This document shows, piece after piece, positions 1-5,426 of a stretch of 6,785 nucleotides of DNA. The first letter of the stretch is position 1. Every line of letters starts with the position of its first letter. The notes beneath the pieces are model-generated. The model searched no databases. It was not told where the DNA came from and worked only from the letters and a program-made list of their open reading frames with translations. The position numbers were made by a program, and so were the translations under genes. Where the stretch lies: NCBI GenBank assembly GCA_017828835.1, contig JAGAEK010000051.1, forward strand, positions 1 to 6,785, read 5' to 3'. The stretch comes from Oscillospiraceae bacterium. GTDB taxonomy: Bacteria > Bacillota > Clostridia > Oscillospirales > Ruminococcaceae.

Positions 1-339
1 ATCGTCTTTGAAATAAAGGGCTTCCCTCATCCCCTTCGGCAGCTGATCTATAAAACAGAACACACATTTATTTCTGCAGCTCTTCTGCTTATCCATCAAA
101 TAAGTCTCAAACTCAAGTCCTATATCTTCGTATTCGCCTTTTCTTATCTCGATACGCTTTTCAGTTTTGCTCTCCGCCGACAGTATTTTCAACTCGACCT
201 TTTTCTCGGTCATGTAAAAATCGTAATCAAGAACGTCGTTGATTTCTTCTCCGTTTACCGATATCAGTAAATCCCCGCCTCTGACGCCTTTTTTCCATGC
301 CAAGCCGTCTTTTTTTACGGAATATATTTTCACTGACAT
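1..339 (-). CDS. DUF512 (PDZ-like) radical SAM protein, N-terminal part, runs off the window
   Basis: This is a 5' partial gene: the ATG is at 337-339 and the frame stays open for 113 codons to base 1. Residues 1-60 look like the PDZ-like domain seen at the start of DUF512 proteins (VRGGDLLISVNGEEI at about 19-33). The stretch SCRNKCVFCFIDQLPKGMR at 87-105 carries a CxxxCxxC cluster (C88, C92, C95) of the kind that binds the SAM-cleaving [4Fe-4S] cluster. The phrase FCFIDQLPKGMRxxLYFKDD is characteristic, as I recall it, of the DUF512/TIGR03279 group of radical SAM proteins, whose reaction is not established. The rest of the radical SAM barrel and the DUF512 domain should lie beyond the left edge. 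AAGGAG sits a few bases upstream of the ATG and supports the start. It is 76 nt downstream of rpmF, with a hairpin between. The family call is firm; the function is unknown. Confidence 0.9.
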   Translation of the reverse strand, partial: MSVKIYSVKKDGLAWKKGVRGGDLLISVNGEEINDVLDYDFYMTEKKVELKILSAESKTEKRIEIRKGEYEDIGLEFETYLMDKQKSCRNKCVFCFIDQLPKGMREALYFKDD

Positions 340-379
340 GAAAAACATCTCCTTTTTACGGTTTTACTGTACGACAAAG

Positions 380-399
380 AGGGAGGGTCTCCCCTCCCT
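380..399 (-). terminator. Hairpin with GAGA tetraloop between rpmF and the radical SAM gene
   Basis: On the transcribed (minus) strand an 8-bp perfect stem, AGGGAGGG paired with CCCUCCCU, closes a GAGA loop, which is a GNRA tetraloop. The bases that follow are CUUUGUCG, so the U-tract is only three residues and this is not a textbook intrinsic terminator. It begins 17 nt after the rpmF stop codon. It could be a weak terminator or attenuator, or an RNA-stabilising 3' end left after processing of the yceD-rpmF message. The hairpin is seen directly; its role is inferred. Confidence 0.6.
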
Positions 400-415
400 A
401 TGATTCCCTCAATTA

Positions 416-601
416 TTATTCCTCAACCTTCACGACTTCTTTACCGTCGTAAAAGCCGCAATTAGGGCATACGCGATGAGGGAGCTTCAATTCTCCGCAC
501 TGTGTGCATTTTGAAAACGCCGGAGTGTCAAGCTTCCATACGCTTGCGCGTCTTTTGTCTCTTCTTGCTTTTGATATTCTTCTCTTAGGTGCTATTCCCA
601 T
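416..601 (-). CDS. rpmF: 50S ribosomal protein L32 (bL32), zinc-ribbon form
   Basis: The product is a 61-aa component of the large ribosomal subunit, a usual length for bL32. The basic N-terminus is typical (APKRRISKARRDKRRA at 4-19), followed by WKLDTP at 22-27. A four-cysteine zinc ribbon follows: C32xxC35 and C45xxC48, the latter in CPNCG. All four cysteines are intact, so this is the zinc-binding (C+) form, not the cysteine-free paralogue that some bacteria express under zinc limitation. The N-terminus is MGIAPKR where MAVPKR is more common, a small insertion. An AAGGAG Shine-Dalgarno at 610-615 precedes the ATG; an ATG in another frame at 607-609 hits a stop within a few codons. It lies 28 nt after the yceD-like gene, and this pairing is widely conserved. 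Confidence 0.97.
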   Translation of the reverse strand: MGIAPKRRISKARRDKRRASVWKLDTPAFSKCTQCGELKLPHRVCPNCGFYDGKEVVKVEE

Positions 602-629
602 ATTGGCATCTCCTTATAAATTATAACCG

Positions 630-1124
630 TTAATTTAACAAATCTTTCAGCTTTTGAAGTCTCGGGTCAATCTCTCGGACCGCACATCCGCAATCTCCCT
701 CATTCAAATCAGCTCCGCACTTCTGACACAATCCTTTGCATCCGCTCTTACACAGCAGCAATACCGGGATCTCAAGAATTATATCTTCCGCCGAAAGTTC
801 CGTAACGTCAAGCATTCCGTTGCCGACGACTATATATCCGTCGTCATTCTCATCGTTCAGTTCCATCGTCAACGTATGCCTGAACGAAAAACTGAACTTC
901 TTCTTTCCCTCTTTCAGACATCTGTCACAATGATACTTCAAACAAAAATCCGCAACATACTCGATTTCGACTATTCCGGCGGTATTTGTGACCCGTCCTT
1001 CGATTTCGACGGCTCTTTCAAGTTCTCTGTCCTCCGGAAGCGCCAGTTCTTCCGGACTCAGTTCACAACTGAATTTTTCACAGCTGCCCGATATCTCAAA
1101 TACCGACTTCAAGTCCATGACCAT
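630..1124 (-). CDS. YceD/DUF177 family protein (164 aa)
   Basis: DUF177 (YceD/YlbN) proteins are almost always encoded just upstream of rpmF, as here. Bacterial and plastid members have been linked to 23S rRNA accumulation and large-subunit assembly. Family hallmarks are visible: CDRC at 66-69, then the C-terminal cysteine set CKSGCKGLCQKCG (C125, C129, C133, C136), CGC at 145-147 and the ending DPRLQKLKDLL (153-163). The eight cysteines suggest metal binding, although many DUF177 members have fewer. The N-terminal half is acidic and beta-rich with no signal peptide or membrane segment, so the protein should be cytoplasmic. The first ATG (1122-1124) is chosen over the in-frame ATG at 1116-1118 because GAGGTGG lies 7 nt before it. 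Transcription should start from the consensus promoter at 1157-1185. The symbol is left blank because naming varies between species. Confidence 0.93.
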   Translation of the reverse strand: MVMDLKSVFEISGSCEKFSCELSPEELALPEDRELERAVEIEGRVTNTAGIVEIEYVADFCLKYHCDRCLKEGKKKFSFSFRHTLTMELNDENDDGYIVVGNGMLDVTELSAEDIILEIPVLLLCKSGCKGLCQKCGADLNEGDCGCAVREIDPRLQKLKDLLN

Positions 1125-1156
1125 TACAAAACCACCTCATAGTGCTGAACTATTAT

Positions 1157-1185
1157 ATTATATAATCAACCTATTACGTTGTCAA
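1157..1185 (-). promoter_or_regulatory. Perfect-consensus sigma-A promoter for yceD-rpmF
   Basis: On the minus strand, TTGACA (1180-1185) is followed by exactly 17 bases and then TATAAT (1157-1162). Both hexamers match the sigma-70/sigma-A consensus at every position. A second overlapping TATAAT at 1152-1157 would have a poor 22-base spacer. Initiation near 1150 would give a leader of about 25 nt before the yceD ATG. No operator-like palindrome is evident. The match implies strong constitutive expression, as suits ribosome-related genes. Confidence 0.88.
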
Positions 1186-1205
1186 TACCCAAATTACCCT
1201 TTATT

Positions 1206-2432
1206 TTATTCCGCACTGATCATAATAAACTCGTTCGTTCGTACCGCGATCGCACAACGTCCGCTCTCCGATCTTTCGACCGGTACAGTTCCGTATGCGC
1301 TGCGGCAGCAGATCTTCTCCGCGTCAGTTTCAAACGTGATCAGGTATTCGTCTTTCTTACGTCCGCTCGGATCGTCCGCAGCGCATACGCAAAGCGCCCT
1401 GTCTTTTTCTCCGTCCCGACGTTCAAAATCTCCGACGATAAGCGTACGGTCTCCCTCTGCGCAAAGTCCTCTCACCCATCCGATATCGAGTGACCTCAGC
1501 GAATCTATCCCTGATTTTCTCAAATCTTCTCCGCCGACAATATAAGTCTCTCTTCTTCGGAATTTGAAGTAGGCTTCGGAAAACGCGCGCAATTCTCCGT
1601 TCACCGTTTTCAACTTTTCGTATTGCTCCGTTTTGTTCCCGCTCTCATCAAGCGCGTTATGATACCACCATCCGCCCGTGTAGCACGCCCAGATCACCGT
1701 CTCCGCTCCGAAACAAAGCGCGGTATAAGCTTGAAACCTCAACTGATCTGCCGAGAGCAAGTAATCCTCCCGGTGAGAATTCAGCTGAAGTACGATCCAA
1801 AGACTCCTTCCGGTACGGCGGCAGGCGTCCGCGACTATCCGTAAATTCTCATAAAATTTCGGTACGTCCGCAGAATAACAGTAAAAATCAAAACATATAT
1901 AATCGGTCGGAACGTATCGGCAATAATTTTCAATATACTCCGAATAGTTTTTCGTACCGAGCTGATTTACCGTAGCTGCCGCGTCATTCGTCGCATACGA
2001 CGCATAGTTCGGGTATATATTCAAGTAACCGAACTGATTCGGAAACGCGCGGTCAACCGTCTCGATGATCTTACCGTAATGCGGAAAATCAAGCGCCGAC
2101 GGCTCGTCTCCGCAGTCTATTCCCCAAACGGCGGGATGATCGCGAAAATTTTCGGCCGCTTTTTCGTATAGCGGCAGCGGATTCATTTTTGACATCGTTC
2201 CCGCGTTTTCTCCGTTTCCGCCCCACCATCCCGGTAAAACGCCGCAGACTATCGCACCGAGCCCGTTTTTATAAAACAGATCCAGCGTTTTCGTGTCGCT
2301 GTATTCGAGCCCGCAAGTTATGAAATCAAGTCCGCTTTCCGCGACCTCACATATATGCTTTTCCGTCCTTGCGTAACTCTGCAAAATGTAGGCTCCGAGA
2401 TTGAGCCGCGTCCTGTCCATCCTTTTATTCAC
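1206..2432 (-). CDS. TIM-barrel glycoside-hydrolase-like protein, cytosolic, family not identified
   Basis: The product is 408 aa. Its strand-like segments fit a full (beta/alpha)8 barrel: 12-20, 36-41, 59-65, 102-111 (VWGIDCGDEP), 134-141, 178-187 (YICFDFYCYS), 211-217 (LWIVLQL) and 244-251. Residues about 290-408 look like a beta-rich accessory domain. E110 in GDEP ends strand 4, where clan GH-A enzymes carry the acid/base glutamate. No carboxylate ends strand 7 (LQLNSH at 215-220), where the nucleophile normally sits, though E222 and D223 are near. Tryptophans in PGWWGG (68-72) and GGWW (253-256) could line a sugar site. There is no signal peptide, and 16 cysteines argue for a reducing cytosol. 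The start is a GTG with AAGGAAGG (2439-2446) 6 nt upstream. It follows ddh by 27 nt and is probably cotranscribed. Substrate and activity are unknown; it could be a non-catalytic or non-hydrolase relative. Confidence 0.8.
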   Translation of the reverse strand: MNKRMDRTRLNLGAYILQSYARTEKHICEVAESGLDFITCGLEYSDTKTLDLFYKNGLGAIVCGVLPGWWGGNGENAGTMSKMNPLPLYEKAAENFRDHPAVWGIDCGDEPSALDFPHYGKIIETVDRAFPNQFGYLNIYPNYASYATNDAAATVNQLGTKNYSEYIENYCRYVPTDYICFDFYCYSADVPKFYENLRIVADACRRTGRSLWIVLQLNSHREDYLLSADQLRFQAYTALCFGAETVIWACYTGGWWYHNALDESGNKTEQYEKLKTVNGELRAFSEAYFKFRRRETYIVGGEDLRKSGIDSLRSLDIGWVRGLCAEGDRTLIVGDFERRDGEKDRALCVCAADDPSGRKKDEYLITFETDAEKICCRSAYGTVPVERSESGRCAIAVRTNEFIMISAE

Positions 2433-2438
2433 GGTTTT

Positions 2439-2446
2439 CCTTCCTT
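2439..2446 (-). promoter_or_regulatory. Ribosome binding site selecting the GTG start of the barrel protein
   Basis: AAGGAAGG on the minus strand lies 6 nt before the GTG at 2430-2432. The next in-frame ATG (2418-2420) would sit 18 nt from it and has only AAAAGG directly abutting, which is too close to act as a Shine-Dalgarno. The GTG is therefore the better start. Confidence 0.7.
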
Positions 2447-2459
2447 TTTTTCCGCTTCT

Positions 2460-3356
2460 TTACACAAGCTTGCGTATAAGCTTCTCTTTTTCGCCGCAGA
2501 GCAGATCTATCACAGGTATTTCTATCAGCGTGTAGCATCCGCTTTTCTGTTTTAAACTCGCTCTCGCCGCGGCGACGAGTATCTGACCTGTCAACGCGGG
2601 ATTGTTTATCTTCATATCGAACTCAAAATTCTGATTCTGCGTTTTTCCCGATACGCCTTTTCTCACCATATTGACTCCGTGGCCCATATCTTTTAAAGCG
2701 TCTACGCTTTCGACCTTTATCACGTGAGTCTCGTCATGAGCAAAATAATCGTCGCTCTTTATCTCTTTTGCAACGTCTTCAAAATTATATCCGTCCGCAA
2801 CTTCTATGTAAACCATCCTTCTGTGTATCCCGGTGCCGAGAGGTATCGTCATCGAAAGCGCCGCTTTTACGCCCTTTATCGCTTTCGCCGCTACTGTGTG
2901 TCCCATACTCATTCCGGGCCCGAAGTTCGTATAGGTTATACCCTTCGGCGCCGCAGCTTCCATAAGCGCTCTCACAACGGAATCGCTTCCCGGATCCCAT
3001 CCCGCCGATATCACCGCGACTGCGCCGCTGCTTTTCGCGACTTTATCCAGTCTGCTTTTAACGTCCCAGATCCCGCCGTGTATATCGTAGCTGTCAACTG
3101 TGTTTATCCCGAGCTTCAATATCCTCTCCGCTATGTCCGGCGTCATTCTCGTCGGCGCGCAAAGTATCGCCGCGTCCGGTTTTTCTTTCAGCTTTTTTAT
3201 ATCGTCCACTATTTCCGTATCTCCGAGCTCCGGCGTCTTCGCCGCGTTCCTTCTCTCGACTCCGACAAGTCTCATATCGGGCGACGCCTCTATCGCTTCG
3301 ATAACGGCTTTGCCGATATTGCCGTATCCGACTACTGCAATTTTGATCTTTTCCAT
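2460..3356 (-). CDS. ddh: meso-diaminopimelate D-dehydrogenase, type II length
   Basis: This enzyme catalyses the reversible NADPH-dependent reductive amination of L-2-amino-6-oxopimelate (from tetrahydrodipicolinate) to meso-DAP, a one-step route to the peptidoglycan cross-linking residue and lysine precursor. The protein is 298 aa from the chosen ATG, against about 320 aa for the Corynebacterium enzyme and about 299 aa for the Symbiobacterium-like type II group. Motifs, numbered from this ATG: Rossmann GYGNIG at 10-15, DSYD at 88-91, GWDPG at 119-123, FGPGMSMGH at 145-153 and GCYTLIEIP at 273-281. GWDPG and GPGxSxGH match what I recall of the C. glutamicum enzyme. A GTG three codons upstream (3363-3365) keeps the frame open, but the GAGGCGG site overlaps it and is correctly spaced only for the ATG at 3354-3356. 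It heads a two-gene unit with the barrel protein and has its own promoter at 3393-3422. Confidence 0.94.
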   Translation of the reverse strand: MEKIKIAVVGYGNIGKAVIEAIEASPDMRLVGVERRNAAKTPELGDTEIVDDIKKLKEKPDAAILCAPTRMTPDIAERILKLGINTVDSYDIHGGIWDVKSRLDKVAKSSGAVAVISAGWDPGSDSVVRALMEAAAPKGITYTNFGPGMSMGHTVAAKAIKGVKAALSMTIPLGTGIHRRMVYIEVADGYNFEDVAKEIKSDDYFAHDETHVIKVESVDALKDMGHGVNMVRKGVSGKTQNQNFEFDMKINNPALTGQILVAAARASLKQKSGCYTLIEIPVIDLLCGEKEKLIRKLV

Positions 3357-3364
3357 AACGTACA

Positions 3365-3371
3365 CCGCCTC
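3365..3371 (-). promoter_or_regulatory. Ribosome binding site selecting the ATG start of ddh
   Basis: GAGGCGG on the minus strand ends 8 nt before the ATG at 3354-3356. Its last base is the first base of the alternative GTG codon, so it cannot serve that GTG. The resulting N-terminus MEKIKIAVVGYGNIG begins right at the first Rossmann strand, as in other Ddh proteins. Confidence 0.75.
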
Positions 3372-3392
3372 AAAAATAAAATTTTACTATTA

Positions 3393-3422
3393 AATATAAC
3401 ATGATTTTTTACGATCAGTCAA
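3393..3422 (-). promoter_or_regulatory. Probable sigma-A promoter for ddh
   Basis: On the minus strand, TTGACT (3417-3422, five of six consensus bases) is followed by an 18-base spacer and TATATT (3393-3398, five of six). TGT directly before the -10 gives an extended -10 (TGn). Initiation near 3386 would leave about a 30-nt leader. The promoter sits just past the terminator-like hairpin of the preceding unit, which is the expected arrangement. Confidence 0.7.
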
Positions 3423-3438
3423 TACCGCGTTTTTTAAA

Positions 3439-3467
3439 AGCGGCTCCGGAAATATACCGAAGCCGCT
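3439..3467 (-). terminator. Probable intrinsic terminator after the P-loop gene
   Basis: The minus-strand RNA forms AGCGGCU paired with AGCCGCU (7 bp), one A.C mismatch, then CGG with CCG, around a 7-nt loop. The outer stem runs directly into UUU, giving four Us in all before an A-run. The hairpin starts 12 nt after the stop codon at 3480. The U-tract is short, but the GC-rich stem, the position and the following ddh promoter all support termination here. Confidence 0.72.
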
Positions 3468-3479
3468 GATTTTTATTAT

Positions 3480-3890
3480 TTAAATAACGTATTTTTTGAT
3501 ATTGTCGGGTATATCGGTTTTTTCACACGAGACCGTGAAGGTTATCTTCACCTCGTGTTCTTTGAGCAGTGCGCTCAGCTTTTCAATCATGCTTCCGAAC
3601 GCCGCTAAATCGTTTCCTCCTATTTTTAACGTCGCGTCCACAAATATATCAGATATGTCATAATTCCCGGCCATAATACCGGCGATGAATCCGTAAAGCG
3701 AATTGAAATCCTTCACATCGTAACTTTCAATATCTACAAGTCTTACCGTATAGTCTATGTCATATCGAAGTGCAAGCCCCTTCTCTATACATACGACATT
3801 TCCATTCGTTACCTTTACCGCCGCTCTTATCTTCTCGATCAACGCTTTGGTTTTTCCGGTACCCTTCGGACCGACTATTAATTCTATCAT
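3480..3890 (-). CDS. Small P-loop ATP-binding protein, conserved but uncharacterised
   Basis: The product is a 136-aa cytosolic protein with a clear Walker A motif, GPKGTGKT at 7-14, only six residues from the N-terminus. A hydrophobic strand ending in aspartate, DIFVDA at 81-86, is a good Walker B candidate (D85). ITFTVSCE at 116-123 could be a following strand with a sensor-like polar residue (S121). The protein ends soon after, so only a minimal nucleotide-binding core is present, with no recognisable effector domain, signal peptide or membrane helix. I recall similar short proteins in Clostridia annotated only as ATP-binding protein or, loosely, as PilT-like; I know of no assigned function. 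AAGGAGGA (3897-3904) lies 6 nt before the ATG. The gene is 63 nt after pgi with no clear promoter between, so it is probably read through from pgi despite a hairpin in the gap. Confidence 0.85.
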   Translation of the reverse strand: MIELIVGPKGTGKTKALIEKIRAAVKVTNGNVVCIEKGLALRYDIDYTVRLVDIESYDVKDFNSLYGFIAGIMAGNYDISDIFVDATLKIGGNDLAAFGSMIEKLSALLKEHEVKITFTVSCEKTDIPDNIKKYVI

Positions 3891-3920
3891 ACCGATTCCT
3901 CCTTAAGGATTTTTTATTTT

Positions 3921-3944
3921 AAACGTCTGACGGAACAGACGTCT
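3921..3944 (-). terminator. Hairpin between pgi and the P-loop gene
   Basis: On the minus strand ACGUCUG pairs with CAGACGU (7 bp), extended by a G.U and an A-U pair, around a 6-nt loop. The RNA continues only UUUAAAAUAAAA, so the U-tract is short. It starts 9 nt after the pgi stop codon. As no promoter is visible for the next gene, partial termination or attenuation lowering P-loop gene expression relative to pgi is the likeliest reading. The structure is seen; the role is inferred. Confidence 0.5.
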
Positions 3945-3953
3945 TTAACTTGT

Positions 3954-5291
3954 TTATTCTCCGAGCTCTTTCTCAAGCTTCTCTCTCATATCCTCGAAAC
4001 CTTTTTTGCCGAGAAGCGCAAACATATTCTTTTTGTAGCTCTCAACTCCGGGCTGATCAAAAGGATTGACGCCGAGCATATACCCCGAAATTCCCGCCGC
4101 TTTTTCGAAAAAGTAAATCAAGCAGCCGTAATCATAAGCGCTCATACCCGGAACGTTGATGATTATGTTAGGTGTGTTGCCCGCCGTGTGAGCAAGGACC
4201 GTTCCTTCGTACGCCTTTCTGTTCACCTCGGACATTCCGCGGTCCGCAAGATAATTCAGTCCGTCAAAATCTCCGCAGACCTTCTCGATATAATAATCGT
4301 CTCCGCCGTTCTCTACGTTCAAGACAGTTTCAAACATGATCTTCGATCCGTCCTGGATATACTGTCCCAGCGAATGAAGATCCGTTGAGAATATCGCCGA
4401 CGCCGGGAATATCCCCTTCTGATCTTTTCCTTCGCTCTCACCGTAAAGCTGTTTGAACCATTCCGCCGTCTGTAAAAGCGCAGGCTCGTATCCTACCAGC
4501 ATCTCGACCGATCTGCCCTTGCGGTACAAAATATTTCTCAATGCCGCATATCTGTAGCAAGCATTGTCTTTGTCGCATTTCGAATACCTCTCCGCCGCAT
4601 CTTTCGCTCCGCGCATAAGTTCGTCGATATCGACTCCCGCGACCGCTATCGGCAGTAAGCCGCCGGGAGTAAACATCGAATATCTCCCTCCGACGTCGTC
4701 CGGTATCACAAAGGTCTCAAATCCCTGCTCGTCGGCAAATTTTTTGAGCGCACCGCGGCATTTGTCGGTAACGCAGTAGATCCTCTTTTTCGCTTCAGCT
4801 TCGCCGTACTTTTCGTTAAGTATTTTTCTGAACGCGCGGAACGCTATTCCCGGTTCGACCGTAGTTCCCGACTTCGAAACCGTTATTACCGTCAGATCCT
4901 TGCCGTCGCAGAGCTTGATTATTCCGTTAAGATACGCCGGGCTTATGCTGTTGCCCGCAAAATAGATATCCGGACTCTCTTTGTCAAGTTCGTTGTGGAA
5001 CGGGGACTTGATATATTCTATCGCGGCTCTCGCACCGAGATATGATCCGCCTATTCCTATCACGACTACGGCTTTCGAATTGCTCCTTATCCTTTTCGCC
5101 GCCGCCTTTACTCTCTCATACTCTTCTTTATCGTAATTGAACGGGAGATCGACCCATCCTAAAAAGTCGTTTCCGTATCCGCTCTTCTCGTAAATCGTCT
5201 TGTGAGCCGCCTCGACCTGCGGCCAAATTTTATCCACCTCGGAATCCGACAAAAACTTTTTCAAATACTTTTCGTTTAAAGATATCGCCAT
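3954..5291 (-). CDS. pgi: Glucose-6-phosphate isomerase
   Basis: Pgi interconverts glucose 6-phosphate and fructose 6-phosphate in glycolysis and gluconeogenesis, in the cytosol. At 445 aa it has the compact length typical of Firmicutes. Sugar-phosphate-binding motifs are VVVIGIGGSYLGARAA (75-90) and the SIS-type SKSGTTVEPG (139-148). The first family signature is DDVGGRYSMFTPGG (198-211) and the second is GVNPFDQPGVE (407-417). By alignment from memory with the animal enzyme, E285 in GESEGKD is the catalytic base, H306 in DLHSLGQ opens the ring and K420 near the C-terminus matches the conserved lysine, so all catalytic residues are present. The ATG at 5289-5291 has no good Shine-Dalgarno: the 26 bases before it offer only AAG. 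No better in-frame start exists. The promoter is probably at 5329-5357. Confidence 0.97.
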   Translation of the reverse strand: MAISLNEKYLKKFLSDSEVDKIWPQVEAAHKTIYEKSGYGNDFLGWVDLPFNYDKEEYERVKAAAKRIRSNSKAVVVIGIGGSYLGARAAIEYIKSPFHNELDKESPDIYFAGNSISPAYLNGIIKLCDGKDLTVITVSKSGTTVEPGIAFRAFRKILNEKYGEAEAKKRIYCVTDKCRGALKKFADEQGFETFVIPDDVGGRYSMFTPGGLLPIAVAGVDIDELMRGAKDAAERYSKCDKDNACYRYAALRNILYRKGRSVEMLVGYEPALLQTAEWFKQLYGESEGKDQKGIFPASAIFSTDLHSLGQYIQDGSKIMFETVLNVENGGDDYYIEKVCGDFDGLNYLADRGMSEVNRKAYEGTVLAHTAGNTPNIIINVPGMSAYDYGCLIYFFEKAAGISGYMLGVNPFDQPGVESYKKNMFALLGKKGFEDMREKLEKELGE

Positions 5292-5328
5292 CGTTTTTTC
5301 AACTTATCATATATTATTCGTTATTTTT

Positions 5329-5357
5329 ATTTTAATTGATTTTTTAGTGCTTTTCAA
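5329..5357 (-). promoter_or_regulatory. Probable sigma-A promoter for pgi
   Basis: On the minus strand, TTGAAA (5352-5357, five of six) is followed by 17 bases and TAAAAT (5329-5334, five of six). Initiation near 5322 would give a leader of about 30 nt that is strongly A-rich. The whole gap is AT-rich, which raises the chance of a false match, but hexamer quality and spacing are both good and no other promoter in the gap is better. Confidence 0.65.
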
Positions 5358-5367
5358 GTAGTATTGA

Positions 5368-5386
5368 ACAATTTATATAAAATTGT
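5368..5386. repeat. AT-rich 19-bp palindrome upstream of the pgi promoter
   Basis: ACAATTT and AAATTGT form a perfect 7-bp inverted repeat around ATATA. It lies 10 bp upstream of the -35 box of pgi and about 40 bp past the carboxypeptidase stop codon. It could be an operator, an UP-like AT element or a weak hairpin in the carboxypeptidase 3' end. Apart from this and the promoter, the 135-nt gap 5292-5426 shows only AT-rich sequence and no GC-rich terminator. Confidence 0.4.
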
Positions 5387-5426
5387 AACTTATTTTTATT
5401 TGCAAATTTTACAACAAAATTCGATT

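Noticed and set aside
654..1142. Plus-strand open frame of 162 codons opposite the DUF177 gene
   Set aside because: It is antisense to a recognised gene, has no family features and no ribosome binding site; a shadow of the minus-strand codons.
1152..1157. Second TATAAT as an alternative -10 for yceD
   Set aside because: The spacer to TTGACA would be 22 bases; the copy at 1157-1162 has the ideal 17.
988..1545. Plus-strand open frame of 185 codons, Ser-rich
   Set aside because: It crosses the yceD promoter and the 3' end of the barrel gene on the opposite strand, and its composition is low-complexity Ser/Ile/Thr, as expected of a shadow frame.
3357..3365. GTG at 3363-3365 as the ddh start, adding three residues
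   Set aside because: The only good Shine-Dalgarno overlaps this GTG and is spaced properly for the ATG at 3354-3356.
2724..3404. Plus-strand open frame of 226 codons opposite ddh
   Set aside because: It is Arg/Tyr-rich with no recognisable domain and is fully antisense to a confident ddh gene and its promoter.
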